From the NCBI RefSeq assembly GCF_022397915.1, contig NZ_JAKEUO010000013.1:62460-126459 (forward strand): 64,000 bases of DNA, read 5' to 3'. How positions within the stretch are numbered: position 1 is the first letter of the stretch; every line of letters begins with the position of its first letter. The translations under genes and the position numbers were made by a program. The notes beneath the pieces were generated by a model. It ran no database searches, had not been told where the DNA came from, and saw nothing but the letters and a program-made list of their open reading frames with translations. Origin of the DNA: Vibrio sp. Isolate34 (GTDB lineage: Bacteria > Pseudomonadota > Gammaproteobacteria > Enterobacterales > Vibrionaceae). Shown piece after piece: positions 50,845-60,682 of this stretch.

Positions 50845-53025
50845 ATGAAAGAACAGACCGTATTAAAACAAGTCGCAGAAATGGCAAACATTGCCGACAG
50901 TTACGTTAGTGCGTGGGGCGATGAAGCACAGGTATCAGACGAAACTATCACGTCTCTATTGGCTTCATTGGGCTACGATACAAGCAGCGATGATGCACTA
51001 TTAAAGTCAGCAGAAAGAAAACACAAAAAAGATGTACTAGACCCAGTTCTTGTCTTGCGTGATGGTGAGCCAGTAGAAGTGGCGCTGAATTTAGGTGTTA
51101 GTGCTCGTGAAAGCGAGTTCAGCTGGCGCTTAGAAACCGAGCAAGGAGAGGTACTCGAAGGCTATCTTCAATCTCAAGTCGTTCGTGATGAGCGTGCCGA
51201 GGGTGGGCCTTTAGTGTTTGCATTGCCAAGTGATTTGGCATGGGGTTATCACAAGCTAATTGTGAGCCGTAAGCGCCGTAAGAAGCCTTACGAGATGACA
51301 CTAATTATTACGCCAAAAGCGTGTTTCAAACAGTCTCCAATAGAGCAAGGCAAAAAGCTTTGGGGACCAAGTGTTCAGCTTTATACACTAAGAACGCAGC
51401 ACAACTGGGGTATTGGTGACTTCGGAGACCTAAAACAGTTGGTTGCTGATATCGCGTCTCGTGGCGGTGACTTCGTTGGTCTAAACCCGATTCACTCATT
51501 GTTTCCTGCGAACCCTGAAGGTGCGAGCCCATACAGCCCGTCTTCACGTCGTTGGTTGAACATCTTATACATTGATGTGAGCTCAGTTCCTGAATTTGCA
51601 TTAAGTGCAGAAGCACAACAAACCGTAGGCAGTGCAGAGTTCCAACAACGCCTACAGAAAGCTCGTGATGCACACTGGGTGAACTACACCGAAGTGTCTG
51701 AGCTTAAGATGAGCATCTTACCTTTGCTATTCGCAGAGTTTAAGACTCGTCACCTAGACAAGAACAGCGATCGTGCACAAGCCTTCCTAGCATTTGTGGA
51801 AGAGGGCGGCGATAGCCTGATGCACCAAGCGGCGTTCGATGCACTGCATGGTGAACTGCATGCTGAAGATTCTGGCATGTGGGGTTGGCCGGTATTCCCT
51901 GAGAAATACCGTACATTCGACAGCCCAGCAACACAGAAATACATCAAAGAGAACCTAGAGCAAGTGCATCTTTACATGTACCTGCAATGGTTAGCAGATT
52001 GCCAAATCAATGATGCTCAATCGCTTGCGGAAGAGAAAGGTATGGCGGTTGGTCTGTACCGAGATCTAGCGGTTGGTGTTGCAGATTCAGGCAGCGAGAC
52101 TTGGGCTGATGAAGGCAACCTAGTAATGGATGCAAGTATCGGTGCGCCACCAGATATCCTTGGTCCTTTAGGCCAAAACTGGGGCTTACCACCACTGAAC
52201 CCAGAAGTGCTTCTAGAAACAAGCTACGACGCTTACATCAAGTTGCTTCGTGCGAACATGAAGCATTGTGGTGCACTGCGTATTGACCACGTATTAGGTC
52301 TACTGCGTTTATGGTGGATTCCAAAAGGTGAAAACGCAACGAAAGGCGCGTACATCTACTACCCAGTACAAGACATGCTGTCGATTCTTGCGCTTGAATC
52401 TCACCGTTACCAATGTAGCGTTATCGGTGAAGACTTAGGTACGGTGCCAGATGAGATTGTAGACATCTTAGCGGATGCGGGCGTGCACTCTTACAAAGTG
52501 TTCTTCTTCGAAACATCAGAAGAAGATGGTGGTTTCATCTCTCCGAAGCACTACGCATCACAATCAATGGCGGCTCTATGTACGCACGATATGCCAACAT
52601 TACGTGGCTTCTGGCACTGTGATGACTTGAAGATGGGCCAAGAGATTGGTTTATATCCAGACGCAGCACAACTAGAAACTCTGTTCGATGACCGTCTTGA
52701 GTGTAAGCAAGGTATCTTAGATTCAGTAGCATGGCACGGTTTCCTACCTGAAGGTGTTGGCCGCGATGCAAGCCAAGTACCGATGGACTCTTACCTTGCG
52801 GAAGCACTTCAACTGCACGTTGCAGCGGGTGGTTCAACATTGCTAAGTGTGCAATTGGAAGACTGGCTAGAGATGGATAAGCCAGTAAACATTCCTGGTA
52901 CCGTCGATGAGTACCCTAACTGGCGTCGTAAACTATCAATGAACTTGGACGAAATCTTTGCCCACGAAGGCGTTAATCGCATCGCTTCTAAGCTGACAGA
53001 AGTTCGAGAAAAAGCAGGTAAATGA
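50845..53025 (+). CDS. malQ: 4-alpha-glucanotransferase (amylomaltase)
   Basis: A 726-residue GH77 enzyme. An N-terminal beta-rich extension typical of proteobacterial MalQ (about 1–165) is followed by the barrel. The barrel includes LWGPSVQLYTLRTQHNWGIGDFGDL, NPIHSLFPANPEGASPYSPSSRRWLN, nucleophile Asp near 480 (LRIDHVLGLLRLWW), Glu near 529 (VIGEDLGTVP) and Asp near 581 (LCTHDMPTLRGFW). It transfers maltosyl and longer units between maltodextrins, making substrates for GlgP and free glucose. It lies 175 bases after glgP with hairpins between, and a terminator follows. Length matches E. coli MalQ (694) plus a slightly longer N-terminus. Confidence 0.95.
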   Translation: MKEQTVLKQVAEMANIADSYVSAWGDEAQVSDETITSLLASLGYDTSSDDALLKSAERKHKKDVLDPVLVLRDGEPVEVALNLGVSARESEFSWRLETEQGEVLEGYLQSQVVRDERAEGGPLVFALPSDLAWGYHKLIVSRKRRKKPYEMTLIITPKACFKQSPIEQGKKLWGPSVQLYTLRTQHNWGIGDFGDLKQLVADIASRGGDFVGLNPIHSLFPANPEGASPYSPSSRRWLNILYIDVSSVPEFALSAEAQQTVGSAEFQQRLQKARDAHWVNYTEVSELKMSILPLLFAEFKTRHLDKNSDRAQAFLAFVEEGGDSLMHQAAFDALHGELHAEDSGMWGWPVFPEKYRTFDSPATQKYIKENLEQVHLYMYLQWLADCQINDAQSLAEEKGMAVGLYRDLAVGVADSGSETWADEGNLVMDASIGAPPDILGPLGQNWGLPPLNPEVLLETSYDAYIKLLRANMKHCGALRIDHVLGLLRLWWIPKGENATKGAYIYYPVQDMLSILALESHRYQCSVIGEDLGTVPDEIVDILADAGVHSYKVFFFETSEEDGGFISPKHYASQSMAALCTHDMPTLRGFWHCDDLKMGQEIGLYPDAAQLETLFDDRLECKQGILDSVAWHGFLPEGVGRDASQVPMDSYLAEALQLHVAAGGSTLLSVQLEDWLEMDKPVNIPGTVDEYPNWRRKLSMNLDEIFAHEGVNRIASKLTEVREKAGK

Positions 53026-53136
53026 TGGGTTTGAGTGGCTTTGAATATAGGTGGTTTTTTGCTTACGGCATACGAAACTACAACCTTGGTCACTCAATAA
53101 TGAATGCTCATCTGGTAGAATAAATCGTCGTTATAT

Positions 53137-53162
53137 TGCCCGCACTAATAGCGGGCATTTTT
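53137..53162 (+). terminator. rho-independent terminator of malQ
   Basis: TGCCCGC (53137–53143) pairs with GCGGGCA (53151–53157), followed by TTTTT. It lies about 110 bases after malQ and just before glgB, and rules out translation of glgB from 53136. Confidence 0.88.
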
Positions 53163-53201
53163 GTATTATATTTTTTGGATGTTTGGTTAGGGAGAAACGT
53201 T

Positions 53202-55385
53202 TTGGAACTAAGTTCGATTTCAAAGCAAAAACAAATATATACCCAACTATCACAGGCTTGTTTCACTGACCCATTTGCGTTTTTAGGTCCATACCTACCT
53301 TCAGAGCAAGGTGCATTACGTGTATGGATCCCAGGGGCAGATAAAGTCGAGTTGATTGTTGGAAAGGAACCTCGTATTGAGTTAGAGCGAGAGGATGAAA
53401 GTGGATTCATTCTTAAGCAAGAAAGAGACTTGCGTTTTACTCACTATAAGCTCGCAGTTGATTGGGCGGGAGTAGAGCAGATCATCGATGATCCTTACCA
53501 GTATCATGATCTGTACGCGAGCTATGAAGATCTTCATACACCGAAAGATATGTACCATCACATGGGGGCTCAGTTTATTACGCTAGAGCGTGATGGACAG
53601 ACGATTTCAGGTACTCGTTTCTTGGTGTATGCACCGCACGCAACAGCGGCAAGCTTGGTGGGTAACTTCAACTCTTGGGATGGTCGCCGCCACCCAATGC
53701 AACGTCTAGATTACGGTATGTGGGGCCTATTCATTCCTGAACTGAAAGAGGGCGCTCAATACAAGTTTGAATTAAAAGGACCGGATGGCGAAGGCTTACC
53801 GCATAAAGCTGACCCATGGGGTTTCTACTCCGAGCAATACCCATCATTTTCTTCTGTGACTTACGATCACGCTCGTTATGAGTGGCAAGATGCCAAATGG
53901 CAAAATCGCCCAGTGACAGAGAAGCGTAAGGAAGCACTGTCGTTCTATGAATTACATGCTGGTTCTTGGAAGCGCAATGCTGAAGGTGATTTTCTAAACT
54001 ACCGCGAGTTAGCAGAAGAGCTGATCCCGTACCTCACCGAGCTTGGTTACACTCACGTCGAGTTGATGCCAGTTTCAGAACACCCTTTCTATGGTTCATG
54101 GGGCTACCAGCCAGTTGGTCTTTTCGCACCAACGAGCCGCTTTGGTTCTCCGGATGATTTCAAATACTTTGTCGACCAATGTCACCAAGCTGGTCTAGGT
54201 GTTGTACTTGACTGGGTTCCAGCACACTTCCCAAGTGATGATCACGGCTTGGCTAACTTCGATGGTACACCGCTGTTCCACGACCCAGATCCACGTCGTG
54301 GTTGGCACCAAGACTGGAACTCGTACATCTATGACTTAGGTCGCGAACACGTACGTCGTTTCTTAGTGGCAAACGCGCTGTACTGGTTCGAGCAATTCCA
54401 TATTGATGGTATTCGTGTGGATGCGGTAGCTTCAATGCTGTACCTCGATTACTCGCGCAGCCATGATCAGTGGATTCCAAACGTGGATGGTGGCAACGAA
54501 AACTACGATGCTATCGCTACCCTTAAGTGGATGAACGAAGAAGTGTACAAGCACTTCCCGAATGCAATGACAATTGCGGAAGAGTCGACGGCTTTCCCTG
54601 GCGTTTCAGCGCCAACCTTTATGGGCGGTTTAGGCTTCGGCTTTAAGTGGAACATGGGTTGGATGCACGATAGCTTGTCTTACATTCAAGAAGACCCAAT
54701 CAACCGTAAATATCACCACGATACGATTACCTTCCCGCTGGTTTATGCACACAGTGAGAACTACGTATTGTCTCTGTCTCATGATGAGGTGGTTTACGGT
54801 AAAGGTTCTATCCATAGCAAGATGCCGGGCGATGAGTGGCAGCAAACCGCTAACCTACGCGCTTACATGGGTTACATGTATGCACAACCGGGTAAGAAGT
54901 TGAACTTCATGGGGGCTGAATTTGGTCAAACGGCTGAATGGAACCATGACGACCAACTGCAATGGTTCTTGTTAGATTATGAGCGTCATCAAGGTGTTCA
55001 GCGTTTAACCAAAGACCTGAATAATCTGTACCGTTCAGAAGCAGCAATGCACGATCTTGATTTTGACCCGAAAGGCTTTGAATGGCGCCTTCAAGATTCA
55101 GCAGAAGCGAGTATCCTAGCGCACGAACGTATCAGTGAATCTGGTGAGCGTATATTAGTGGTATCTAACTTTACGCCAGTTCCTCACGAGCACTTTCGTT
55201 TAGGTGTGCCAGTACAAGGTGAGTACTCACTATTGTTGAATACAGACTCGACTGACTACGCCGGTAGTGGTTTTGAAGTGAAGCAGACTGCGGAGATCGA
55301 ATCAGTAGAAAGCGAAGGTCTGGATACATCGATTGAGTTGCGTTTACCGCCGCTATCAACAGTCTTCTATAAACTGAATTCGTAA
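53202..55385 (+). CDS. glgB: 1,4-alpha-glucan branching enzyme
   Basis: A 727-residue GH13_9 enzyme. An N1 domain ([27 protein letters not shown]) and CBM48 (about 120–215, [30 protein letters not shown]) precede the barrel. Catalytic residues are Asp near 406 ([16 protein letters not shown]), Glu near 460 ([12 protein letters not shown]) and Asp near 528 ([13 protein letters not shown]), almost the same numbers as E. coli GlgB. It adds alpha-1,6 branches to glycogen. The start is taken as TTG 53202 behind GGGAG. A longer frame from 53136 would be translated through the malQ terminator. No ATG fits the family length. No glgC or glgA lies beside it. Confidence 0.93.
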   Translation: MELSSISKQKQIYTQLSQACFTDPFAFLGPYLPSEQGALRVWIPGADKVELIVGKEPRIELEREDESGFILKQERDLRFTHYKLAVDWAGVEQIIDDPYQYHDLYASYEDLHTPKDMYHHMGAQFITLERDGQTISGTRFLVYAPHATAASLVGNFNSWDGRRHPMQRLDYGMWGLFIPELKEGAQYKFELKGPDGEGLPHKADPWGFYSEQYPSFSSVTYDHARYEWQDAKWQNRPVTEKRKEALSFYELHAGSWKRNAEGDFLNYRELAEELIPYLTELGYTHVELMPVSEHPFYGSWGYQPVGLFAPTSRFGSPDDFKYFVDQCHQAGLGVVLDWVPAHFPSDDHGLANFDGTPLFHDPDPRRGWHQDWNSYIYDLGREHVRRFLVANALYWFEQFHIDGIRVDAVASMLYLDYSRSHDQWIPNVDGGNENYDAIATLKWMNEEVYKHFPNAMTIAEESTAFPGVSAPTFMGGLGFGFKWNMGWMHDSLSYIQEDPINRKYHHDTITFPLVYAHSENYVLSLSHDEVVYGKGSIHSKMPGDEWQQTANLRAYMGYMYAQPGKKLNFMGAEFGQTAEWNHDDQLQWFLLDYERHQGVQRLTKDLNNLYRSEAAMHDLDFDPKGFEWRLQDSAEASILAHERISESGERILVVSNFTPVPHEHFRLGVPVQGEYSLLLNTDSTDYAGSGFEVKQTAEIESVESEGLDTSIELRLPPLSTVFYKLNS

Positions 55386-55409
55386 TATAATTCACGTAGT
55401 AGAAAGTAT

Positions 55410-55436
55410 AAAAAGGGAACCTTATGGTTCCCTTTT
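55410..55436. terminator. bidirectional terminator glgB / TetR-like gene
   Basis: AAAAGGGAACC pairs with GGTTCCCTTTT around 4 bases, with A and T runs on both sides, between convergent genes. Confidence 0.92.
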
Positions 55437-55456
55437 TCTATTTGAGAGTATCTCGT

Positions 55457-55927
55457 TTAGTGCTGCTTGAAGTTCGTAAGGTAAAGCATAGAACGTCCTA
55501 CCACGGTTTCAATAATCCTAATTGAGTCAGTCCCAAAGCTCTCAAGCATCTTCTCACGAAAGTGACCATCTGAACTGACATTAAATTCTTCAGGGCTTTT
55601 AACCTGAGATGCATGGAAAAACATGAGTTTAATAACGTATCGGAACTGTTCATCTTCTAGAGCATCTTGCCAAGACTGTACAAACGCGACTTCTGACGAG
55701 AAGTCCAAGCTTTCGATAACAATCGATAACATGTGTTTGTGAAGCACTGATCGGATAGCGCGGGTCGATGAATAATAGCCCTGAAGCGTCGTTAAACTAA
55801 TGCCAATTTCTTGAGCAATCCTTGCATAAGTTAGTGCTTCATGTCCTTCAGCCAGAAAAAGGTTTAGTACGATTTCATCGTAGTGTTTTTGGTTTTCTAG
55901 TTTCTGTACTTGAGTAATTCGAGCCAT
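55457..55927 (-). CDS. TetR-like transcriptional regulator (short)
   Basis: A 156-residue protein. The N-terminal TetR-type helix-turn-helix is visible (about 14–55): YDEIVLNLFLAEGHEALTYARIAQEIGISLTTLQGYYSSTRAIRSVL. The ligand domain of about 100 residues is shorter than in most TetR proteins (usually 190–210 in total). The target is unknown. It lies 218 bases from the end of the ECF transporter operon. Two dyads in the upstream gap could be its own operators. It may bind a small ligand or be a reduced regulator. Confidence 0.65.
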   Translation of the reverse strand: MARITQVQKLENQKHYDEIVLNLFLAEGHEALTYARIAQEIGISLTTLQGYYSSTRAIRSVLHKHMLSIVIESLDFSSEVAFVQSWQDALEDEQFRYVIKLMFFHASQVKSPEEFNVSSDGHFREKMLESFGTDSIRIIETVVGRSMLYLTNFKQH

Positions 55928-56016
55928 TACAAACCTCTATTGAGTGTAACATTCTGTAAAGTATATTAAGAGTTTCTGATAGAGATCTCAAACCCTAGAC
56001 GTGAAAAGTACGTCAG

Positions 56017-56066
56017 TTTATCGTCAAAAGTCGATAAAAATAGATCGTTCGCTTGAATTTCAAGCG
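56017..56066. promoter_or_regulatory. two dyads upstream of the TetR-like gene
   Basis: TTTATCG (56017–56023) and CGATAAA (56032–56038) are 8 bases apart. CGCTTGAA-T-TTCAAGCG (56050–56066) is a perfect 17-base palindrome. They lie 90–140 bases upstream of the TetR-like start and may be its operators. Confidence 0.4.
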
Positions 56067-56081
56067 GCTCTGAGCCCATAT

Positions 56082-56108
56082 AAAAACACCGCTCTATTGA
56101 GCTGTGTG
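56082..56108 (-). terminator. terminator of the ECF transporter operon
   Basis: On the minus strand ACAC-a-GCTC pairs with GAGC-g-GTGT around AATA (one A-G mismatch), then TTTTT. It lies about 40 bases after the EcfT stop. Confidence 0.65.
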
Positions 56109-56145
56109 TTATTTTAAGCTGTTGTTTATACGTGGTAAATAAGAA

Positions 56146-56985
56146 CTAGAATGGATACCAAAATAATTCAGGCTCAACAATACGTTTTGCGATGGATAAT
56201 ATCACTATCAAGGCAATGACCACCAAGCACATAAAGTCGACTCGTTTGAGAGGAGCATAGCTGTACCAAGTGCGAGACTTATGTCGTCCGAAACCACGCA
56301 GTGTCATCGCATTTGAGATCTCATCTGCTCGATCCAAGCTTGAAAAAATCAATGGCCCTAACACTTTTGCAACATTTTTGATGCGGGTAATGAGTGGTGC
56401 CTTCTTGGATAGTTCTACACCACGAGCCTGTTGGGCGTGCATGATATTGACGAAATCTTTCTTAACTTCTGGCAAGTAACGTAGCGTTAAGCTCACCGCA
56501 TAAGCAATCTTGTAAGGAACTCCGATACGGTTGAGGCTCGCTGCGAACTCAGTTGGGTGCGTTGTGAAGACAAAGATCAGCGCTATCGGGAACATGCTCA
56601 TGTATTTGAGCGTCACGGTCACTAAGTAAAACAGTGTCTCTTGGCTCAATGAGTAATTGCCAGGAAGCGTCAATAATAGCGTTTCACTGCCGATGAGTTC
56701 GGGACCTTGTTGTGGAGCCAGTAAATACATAAATAAGGCATTTAGGCTCAGAACACTTGCAGTACCAATCAATAGCGGCTTGTAAACACGTACTGGAACT
56801 TGAGTCAGCTTTAATAGATATAAGCCAGTCAGGATCAAAACAACGATGAGTCTGAGATCGAACGTTGTAAGGACAACGGTTACCCAAGCCAAAAACAACG
56901 CAAACTTGGTGATGCCATTGAGAGCGTGTAGCGGTGATTTGGTATCAATGTAATTGATGCCGAATTTTACTTTTGATGCATTCAT
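56146..56985 (-). CDS. ECF transporter transmembrane component (EcfT)
   Basis: A 279-residue membrane protein with about five helices and the two Ala/Leu-Arg-Gly coupling motifs that contact the ATPases: QQARGVELSKKAP (about 187) and AMTLRGFGRHK (about 231). EcfT links the substrate-binding S component to the ATPase pair in energy-coupling-factor importers of vitamins and metals. Its start overlaps the stop of the ATPase gene by four bases. The short downstream gap ends in a terminator. Confidence 0.88.
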   Translation of the reverse strand: MNASKVKFGINYIDTKSPLHALNGITKFALFLAWVTVVLTTFDLRLIVVLILTGLYLLKLTQVPVRVYKPLLIGTASVLSLNALFMYLLAPQQGPELIGSETLLLTLPGNYSLSQETLFYLVTVTLKYMSMFPIALIFVFTTHPTEFAASLNRIGVPYKIAYAVSLTLRYLPEVKKDFVNIMHAQQARGVELSKKAPLITRIKNVAKVLGPLIFSSLDRADEISNAMTLRGFGRHKSRTWYSYAPLKRVDFMCLVVIALIVILSIAKRIVEPELFWYPF

Positions 56986-58676
56986 TGAGTGCTTCTCTCG
57001 TAGTCGATGAAGTACTGCATAAATGCATTGGTGTCGTCGATTTTCATCATGGTCGCGAGTTCATAAATGCTGGTGGTACAAAGATTTGCACGTTCTAATA
57101 GCGATGGTTGACTGAATACTTCCGTCATCGCGGCATTGGCAATCAGCTTGCTGTCTGCAATCACGATTGAACGTGTGGTGTACTCGAGAACGAGGTGCAT
57201 GTCGTGTGAGATGATCACAACGGTGATGCCTAGGTCGCGGTTGAGTTTTTGAATGAACGCCAGCATCGATGTGTAGTTACGGTAGTCTTGACCCGCCGTT
57301 GGCTCATCTAAGATCAGAAGCTCCGGTTCTAAAACTAAGATAGACGCTATTGTTACGCGCTTTTTCTGACCGTAGCTCAGTGCTTCGATTGGCCAGTGGC
57401 GGAACTTACTCAAGCCACAAAGCTCAAGAACGTTTTCTACTTTGTTTTTGATTTCGTCTTCTGTAACACCACGGTTACGAAGGCCAAATGCAACCTCATC
57501 AAAAATCATATGATGTGAGATCATATGGTTCGGGTTCTGCATGACCACACCGACTTTCTGACTTCTTTCGAAGATAGAAAGCTCAGACAAGTCTTCGCCG
57601 TTCAGGTACGAAGAGCCAGAATCCGCGTCAATCACACCCATGATAATCTTGGTGATGGTCGATTTACCCGAGCCGTTCTTACCCAATATTGAAACAAACT
57701 CACCCTTGCCAATCTTAAAGCTGACATCTTCGAGTGCGTTTTTTTCACCGTCGTAAGAGTAAGTCAGGCCATGCACTTCGAGCAAAGGCTGATACTGTTT
57801 TTCAGCAACGGCAGTAGGGCGTTCAGCAAACCAAGCTTGAACCGCTGGACGGAACCTTTTGTAGTCCAAAGCTTTGAGGTTGGACAGCTTGTCTTCACTT
57901 GTTAAAGGCGCTTTGGCTGCTTTAAGTGCTGATAGGTAAAGTGGTTCACGAATACCGTGTGTCTCAAGCAGTTCAGAAGCCAAGATTTCATCGGGTGTCA
58001 TGTCTGCAACGATTTCGCCGCGTTCCATTAAGATCACACGATCAATATCGCGATGTAGAACATCCTCAAGGCGGTGTTCGATAATCACGATAGTTTTGTT
58101 GGTTTCTTTATGCAGTTGGTCGATGATCTCAATCGTTGCCTTGCCCGTCTTAGGGTCAAGGCTGGCCAGAGGCTCATCAAACAGCAAGATATCAACGTCA
58201 TCAACTAAGATACCCGCTAACGATACTCGTTGTTTTTGACCACCAGAAAGGTCGTGCGGAGAGCGATCGAGCATACCCGCCAAGTCGACCATTTTTGCTG
58301 TCGACTTAACAAGAGGATACATATCGATGTTCGACATCAACTGGTTTTCCAATGCGAATGCGATGTCTTCGCCGATACTTAAGCCGACAAATTGGCTGTC
58401 AGTATCTTGCAATACCGTGCCGACTTGCTCGGTATAGTCGTGCATTGAAAACTCAGAGATGTTCTTGCCGTTGATCTCTAAAGAACCGGAAACCTCACCT
58501 TTAATCGCGTGAGGGATCAGACCGTTAAGACATTGACCTAGCGTAGATTTACCACTACCACTTGGTCCAATAATGACGATTTTCTCTCCTTTCTCTATCC
58601 TTAGATTGATATTTTTTAGCGTCGGTTTATCCAGCGATTCATATCTAAAAGAGAAGTTCGAAAATGCTATAGTCAT
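56982..58676 (-). CDS. ECF transporter ATPase, two fused ABC domains (EcfAA')
   Basis: A 564-residue protein with two complete ABC modules. The first has Walker A GPSGSGKST, signature LSGGQKQR and Walker B LLFDEPLASLDP. The second has GKNGSGKST, LSYGQKKR and LLILDEPTAGQD. The signature of the second module, LSYGQ, deviates from LSGGQ. Fusion of both ATPases into one chain replaces the EcfA/EcfA' heterodimer. It powers uptake with EcfT and the S component on either side (6-base gap to the S gene, 4-base overlap with the T gene). Confidence 0.92.
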   Translation of the reverse strand: MTIAFSNFSFRYESLDKPTLKNINLRIEKGEKIVIIGPSGSGKSTLGQCLNGLIPHAIKGEVSGSLEINGKNISEFSMHDYTEQVGTVLQDTDSQFVGLSIGEDIAFALENQLMSNIDMYPLVKSTAKMVDLAGMLDRSPHDLSGGQKQRVSLAGILVDDVDILLFDEPLASLDPKTGKATIEIIDQLHKETNKTIVIIEHRLEDVLHRDIDRVILMERGEIVADMTPDEILASELLETHGIREPLYLSALKAAKAPLTSEDKLSNLKALDYKRFRPAVQAWFAERPTAVAEKQYQPLLEVHGLTYSYDGEKNALEDVSFKIGKGEFVSILGKNGSGKSTITKIIMGVIDADSGSSYLNGEDLSELSIFERSQKVGVVMQNPNHMISHHMIFDEVAFGLRNRGVTEDEIKNKVENVLELCGLSKFRHWPIEALSYGQKKRVTIASILVLEPELLILDEPTAGQDYRNYTSMLAFIQKLNRDLGITVVIISHDMHLVLEYTTRSIVIADSKLIANAAMTEVFSQPSLLERANLCTTSIYELATMMKIDDTNAFMQYFIDYERSTQ

Positions 58677-58682
58677 TATCGC

Positions 58683-59231
58683 TTATGCCTCAGTCAGGTT
58701 GCGGCTTTGTTTGTTACGCTTAGCGACTGATTTTAGGATCAGGAAGCCAACAACAGCGATCAGAACGGTATTACCCGCTGCGATGATAGACAGTTGAGTG
58801 AAGACTTTAGTAAACGGTTCTGCGTATAAGATGGTATCTAGGAATGCAGAACAGCCGTAGCCGACAACATTACCTGCAAGAGCAAGCACGACAAATAGTG
58901 CAAAATCTTTCATTGGCAGTTCGCCTTGTTGAAGACGGTTTTTAGTCATCATAGGAAATAGACCAATAACCATGCCCACGATACCTGAGCCCAATACCCA
59001 AGTTAGCCATACGCCCCAGCCTGCGAACAAGTCTGTTACCCAGTGGCCAATGAAGCCTACCAAGAAGCCTACAATTGGGCCGAACAAAACAGAAAACAGT
59101 GCTAGAACTGCCATTGCTGGTTTCAATGTCGTGTTCGCAAACACTGGGACACCAAACATAGGTAAACCACCAATGCCGTACAGTGCCGCGCCAATGGCGA
59201 TAACGACGACTGTTTTAGCTGAAAAGTTCAT
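58683..59231 (-). CDS. ECF transporter substrate-binding S component, UPF0397 family
   Basis: A 182-residue membrane protein with five or six helices and the UPF0397/COG4720 pattern: [62 protein letters not shown]. It gives the transporter its specificity. The UPF0397 ligand is not firmly known to me; a vitamin or its precursor is likely. I chose ATG 59231 because the length then equals other UPF0397 proteins and GAGG stands 6 bases upstream. The longer frame would add 45 unrelated residues. It is first in the S-A-T operon. Confidence 0.88.
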   Translation of the reverse strand: MNFSAKTVVVIAIGAALYGIGGLPMFGVPVFANTTLKPAMAVLALFSVLFGPIVGFLVGFIGHWVTDLFAGWGVWLTWVLGSGIVGMVIGLFPMMTKNRLQQGELPMKDFALFVVLALAGNVVGYGCSAFLDTILYAEPFTKVFTQLSIIAAGNTVLIAVVGFLILKSVAKRNKQSRNLTEA

Positions 59232-59551
59232 AGATAACCTCGAATACTGAAAGATAAAACATGATAAAGAACGAATATTCGCCATTATTAATATGCGTCT
59301 CAATGAGAACGTTTTTTGGGCAAATATAAAAAATAAGGCGCGCATTATACAGTAGAACCCTTCCATAAGGGAAGGTAAGTGTCTAGATGTCTAAAATTCC
59401 ATCTGAACACCTAGATATGATGAAAAATACGCAAATTTACGGTTAATCAAACAACAAAAAAGCCAGAGCGGGTCTGGCTTTTTCATTCATATTAACAATG
59501 TGTTAAGCGGGTTCGTCAAATATCTACGACCGTTTAGTGGTCTAGATATCG
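59232..59551. other. intergenic region yibH / ECF operon
   Basis: Holds the ECF promoter, the yibH terminator (59455–59484) and the direct repeat at the yibH stop (59534–59567). I looked for vitamin riboswitch landmarks upstream of the S component and saw none. Confidence 0.5.
59455..59484. terminator. terminator of yibH
   Basis: AAAAAGCCAGA pairs with TCTGGCTTTTT around 5 bases, flanked by A and T runs. It can work in both directions. Confidence 0.9.
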
Positions 59552-59567
59552 TTAGTGGTCTAGATAT
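59534..59567. repeat. tandem duplication across the yibH stop codon
   Basis: TTAGTGGTCTAGATAT occurs at 59534–59549 and again at 59552–59567 (period 18). The right copy encodes the last residues YLDH and the stop. The left copy, directly after, would read Arg then YLDH and another stop in the same frame. Confidence 0.85.
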
Positions 59568-60682
59568 AGATAGTTCTGCCAACTCTTCATACGAATAAGC
59601 ACTTTACGCATAATAGACACATGAGTGAAACTGTCAGAATAAACAGCAACTTCAACTGCGGTACCCATAGGTAAATGGTAATCAGACAAATCATCAGTAA
59701 TGCTCAGTTTAACAAACACACGACCACTGGTACGTAATGCGTCAGTACCTAGAAGCGCGCCTCTAGCTTGGAATTGGCTCTCACCAATAGCTGGAATCAC
59801 TTCATCAATACGTCCTTTGAATATTTTTCCTGGCAGTGCTCTAAATAGGAACTCAGCTTCGTAACCCGGTTGCAGGCGTTGTAGAGAGTTTTGTCTGAAC
59901 GCAGCGGTATAGAACTGCTCCTCTGTGTGAACAAACGTCATTACCGGAGCTAAAGGAAGTGGCACAGCCATTACACCTGGACGTAATGCTAGCTGAGTAA
60001 CGTATCCATCAGTAGGAGCTCGAACAACGGTTTGCTCTAAATCAAACTGAGCTTTACGTAATTCGGCCAATAAGCTCAATACTGCGGTGTTCTCGCCACC
60101 GATTTCAGAATCTAGGGCAATTTTTGCTTGTTCTAGATTGGCATCTGCCACTTTCACGGCGGCTTCTGATGCCTTGTAAGCTTGTCTACGAGTATCTAAT
60201 TGTTGCTCGGTAAAGGCTCCGCTGTCATAACCGCGCTTGTAACGAGAGAATTCACGTTGGGCTTTATCTCTCTCTGCGATGGCTTTGATTTTTGCAGCCT
60301 CAGCTTCAGTCACTTCAGATTCCATTCCAAGAGCACCTTGGCTTGCTTCCTTTACCTTAGCTTCTAATCTTGCAACTTCAGCTTCGAATGGAACTGGGTC
60401 GATTTTGAAAAGAATATCCCCTTGTTTCAGAGGTTTGTTTGCCTCTACGGGCACTTCGATAACTTTACCCCTAACGCCTGAAACGACTGGCGTTGTTGAG
60501 TAAACTTGGTTACCAATTTGCGTGAAAGGGTGGTTGTAGTTCATCAGCAGGATCAAAGTTCCTATGATGATAACACCACCAAGAACGGCGGTAGGTACTG
60601 TCCATTTATTTAGCGGGATATTGAACACCTTGAAAATGGTGATACAAAGTGCCGCATAGGTCATTATCAGCAGTAAATCCAT
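59552..60682 (-). CDS. yibH: HlyD-family membrane-fusion protein (YibH-like)
   Basis: A 376-residue protein with two N-terminal hydrophobic segments (about 3–20 and 30–48). Lipoyl-like and coiled-coil parts follow (VSGVRGKVIEVPVEANKPLKQGDILFKIDP; EAKVKEASQGALGMESEVTEAEAAKIKAIAERDKAQREFSRYKRGYDSGAF), then the beta-barrel (VVRAPTDGYVTQLALRPGVMAVPLPLAPVM). This is the periplasmic adaptor type used in efflux. YibH lacks a dedicated inner-membrane pump beside it. Its ATG overlaps the stop of the DUF3302 gene by one base, the same pairing as E. coli yibI-yibH. The substrate is unknown. Confidence 0.87.
   Translation of the reverse strand: MDLLLIMTYAALCITIFKVFNIPLNKWTVPTAVLGGVIIIGTLILLMNYNHPFTQIGNQVYSTTPVVSGVRGKVIEVPVEANKPLKQGDILFKIDPVPFEAEVARLEAKVKEASQGALGMESEVTEAEAAKIKAIAERDKAQREFSRYKRGYDSGAFTEQQLDTRRQAYKASEAAVKVADANLEQAKIALDSEIGGENTAVLSLLAELRKAQFDLEQTVVRAPTDGYVTQLALRPGVMAVPLPLAPVMTFVHTEEQFYTAAFRQNSLQRLQPGYEAEFLFRALPGKIFKGRIDEVIPAIGESQFQARGALLGTDALRTSGRVFVKLSITDDLSDYHLPMGTAVEVAVYSDSFTHVSIMRKVLIRMKSWQNYLYLDH

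Noticed and set aside
53136-53201. N-terminal extension of GlgB
   Set aside because: The extension is encoded by the malQ terminator hairpin and its T-run; a TTG with GGGAG upstream gives the family length.
59232-59450. Vitamin riboswitch (TPP, cobalamin or FMN type) upstream of the ECF operon
   Set aside because: None of the conserved core sequences of these riboswitches could be found.
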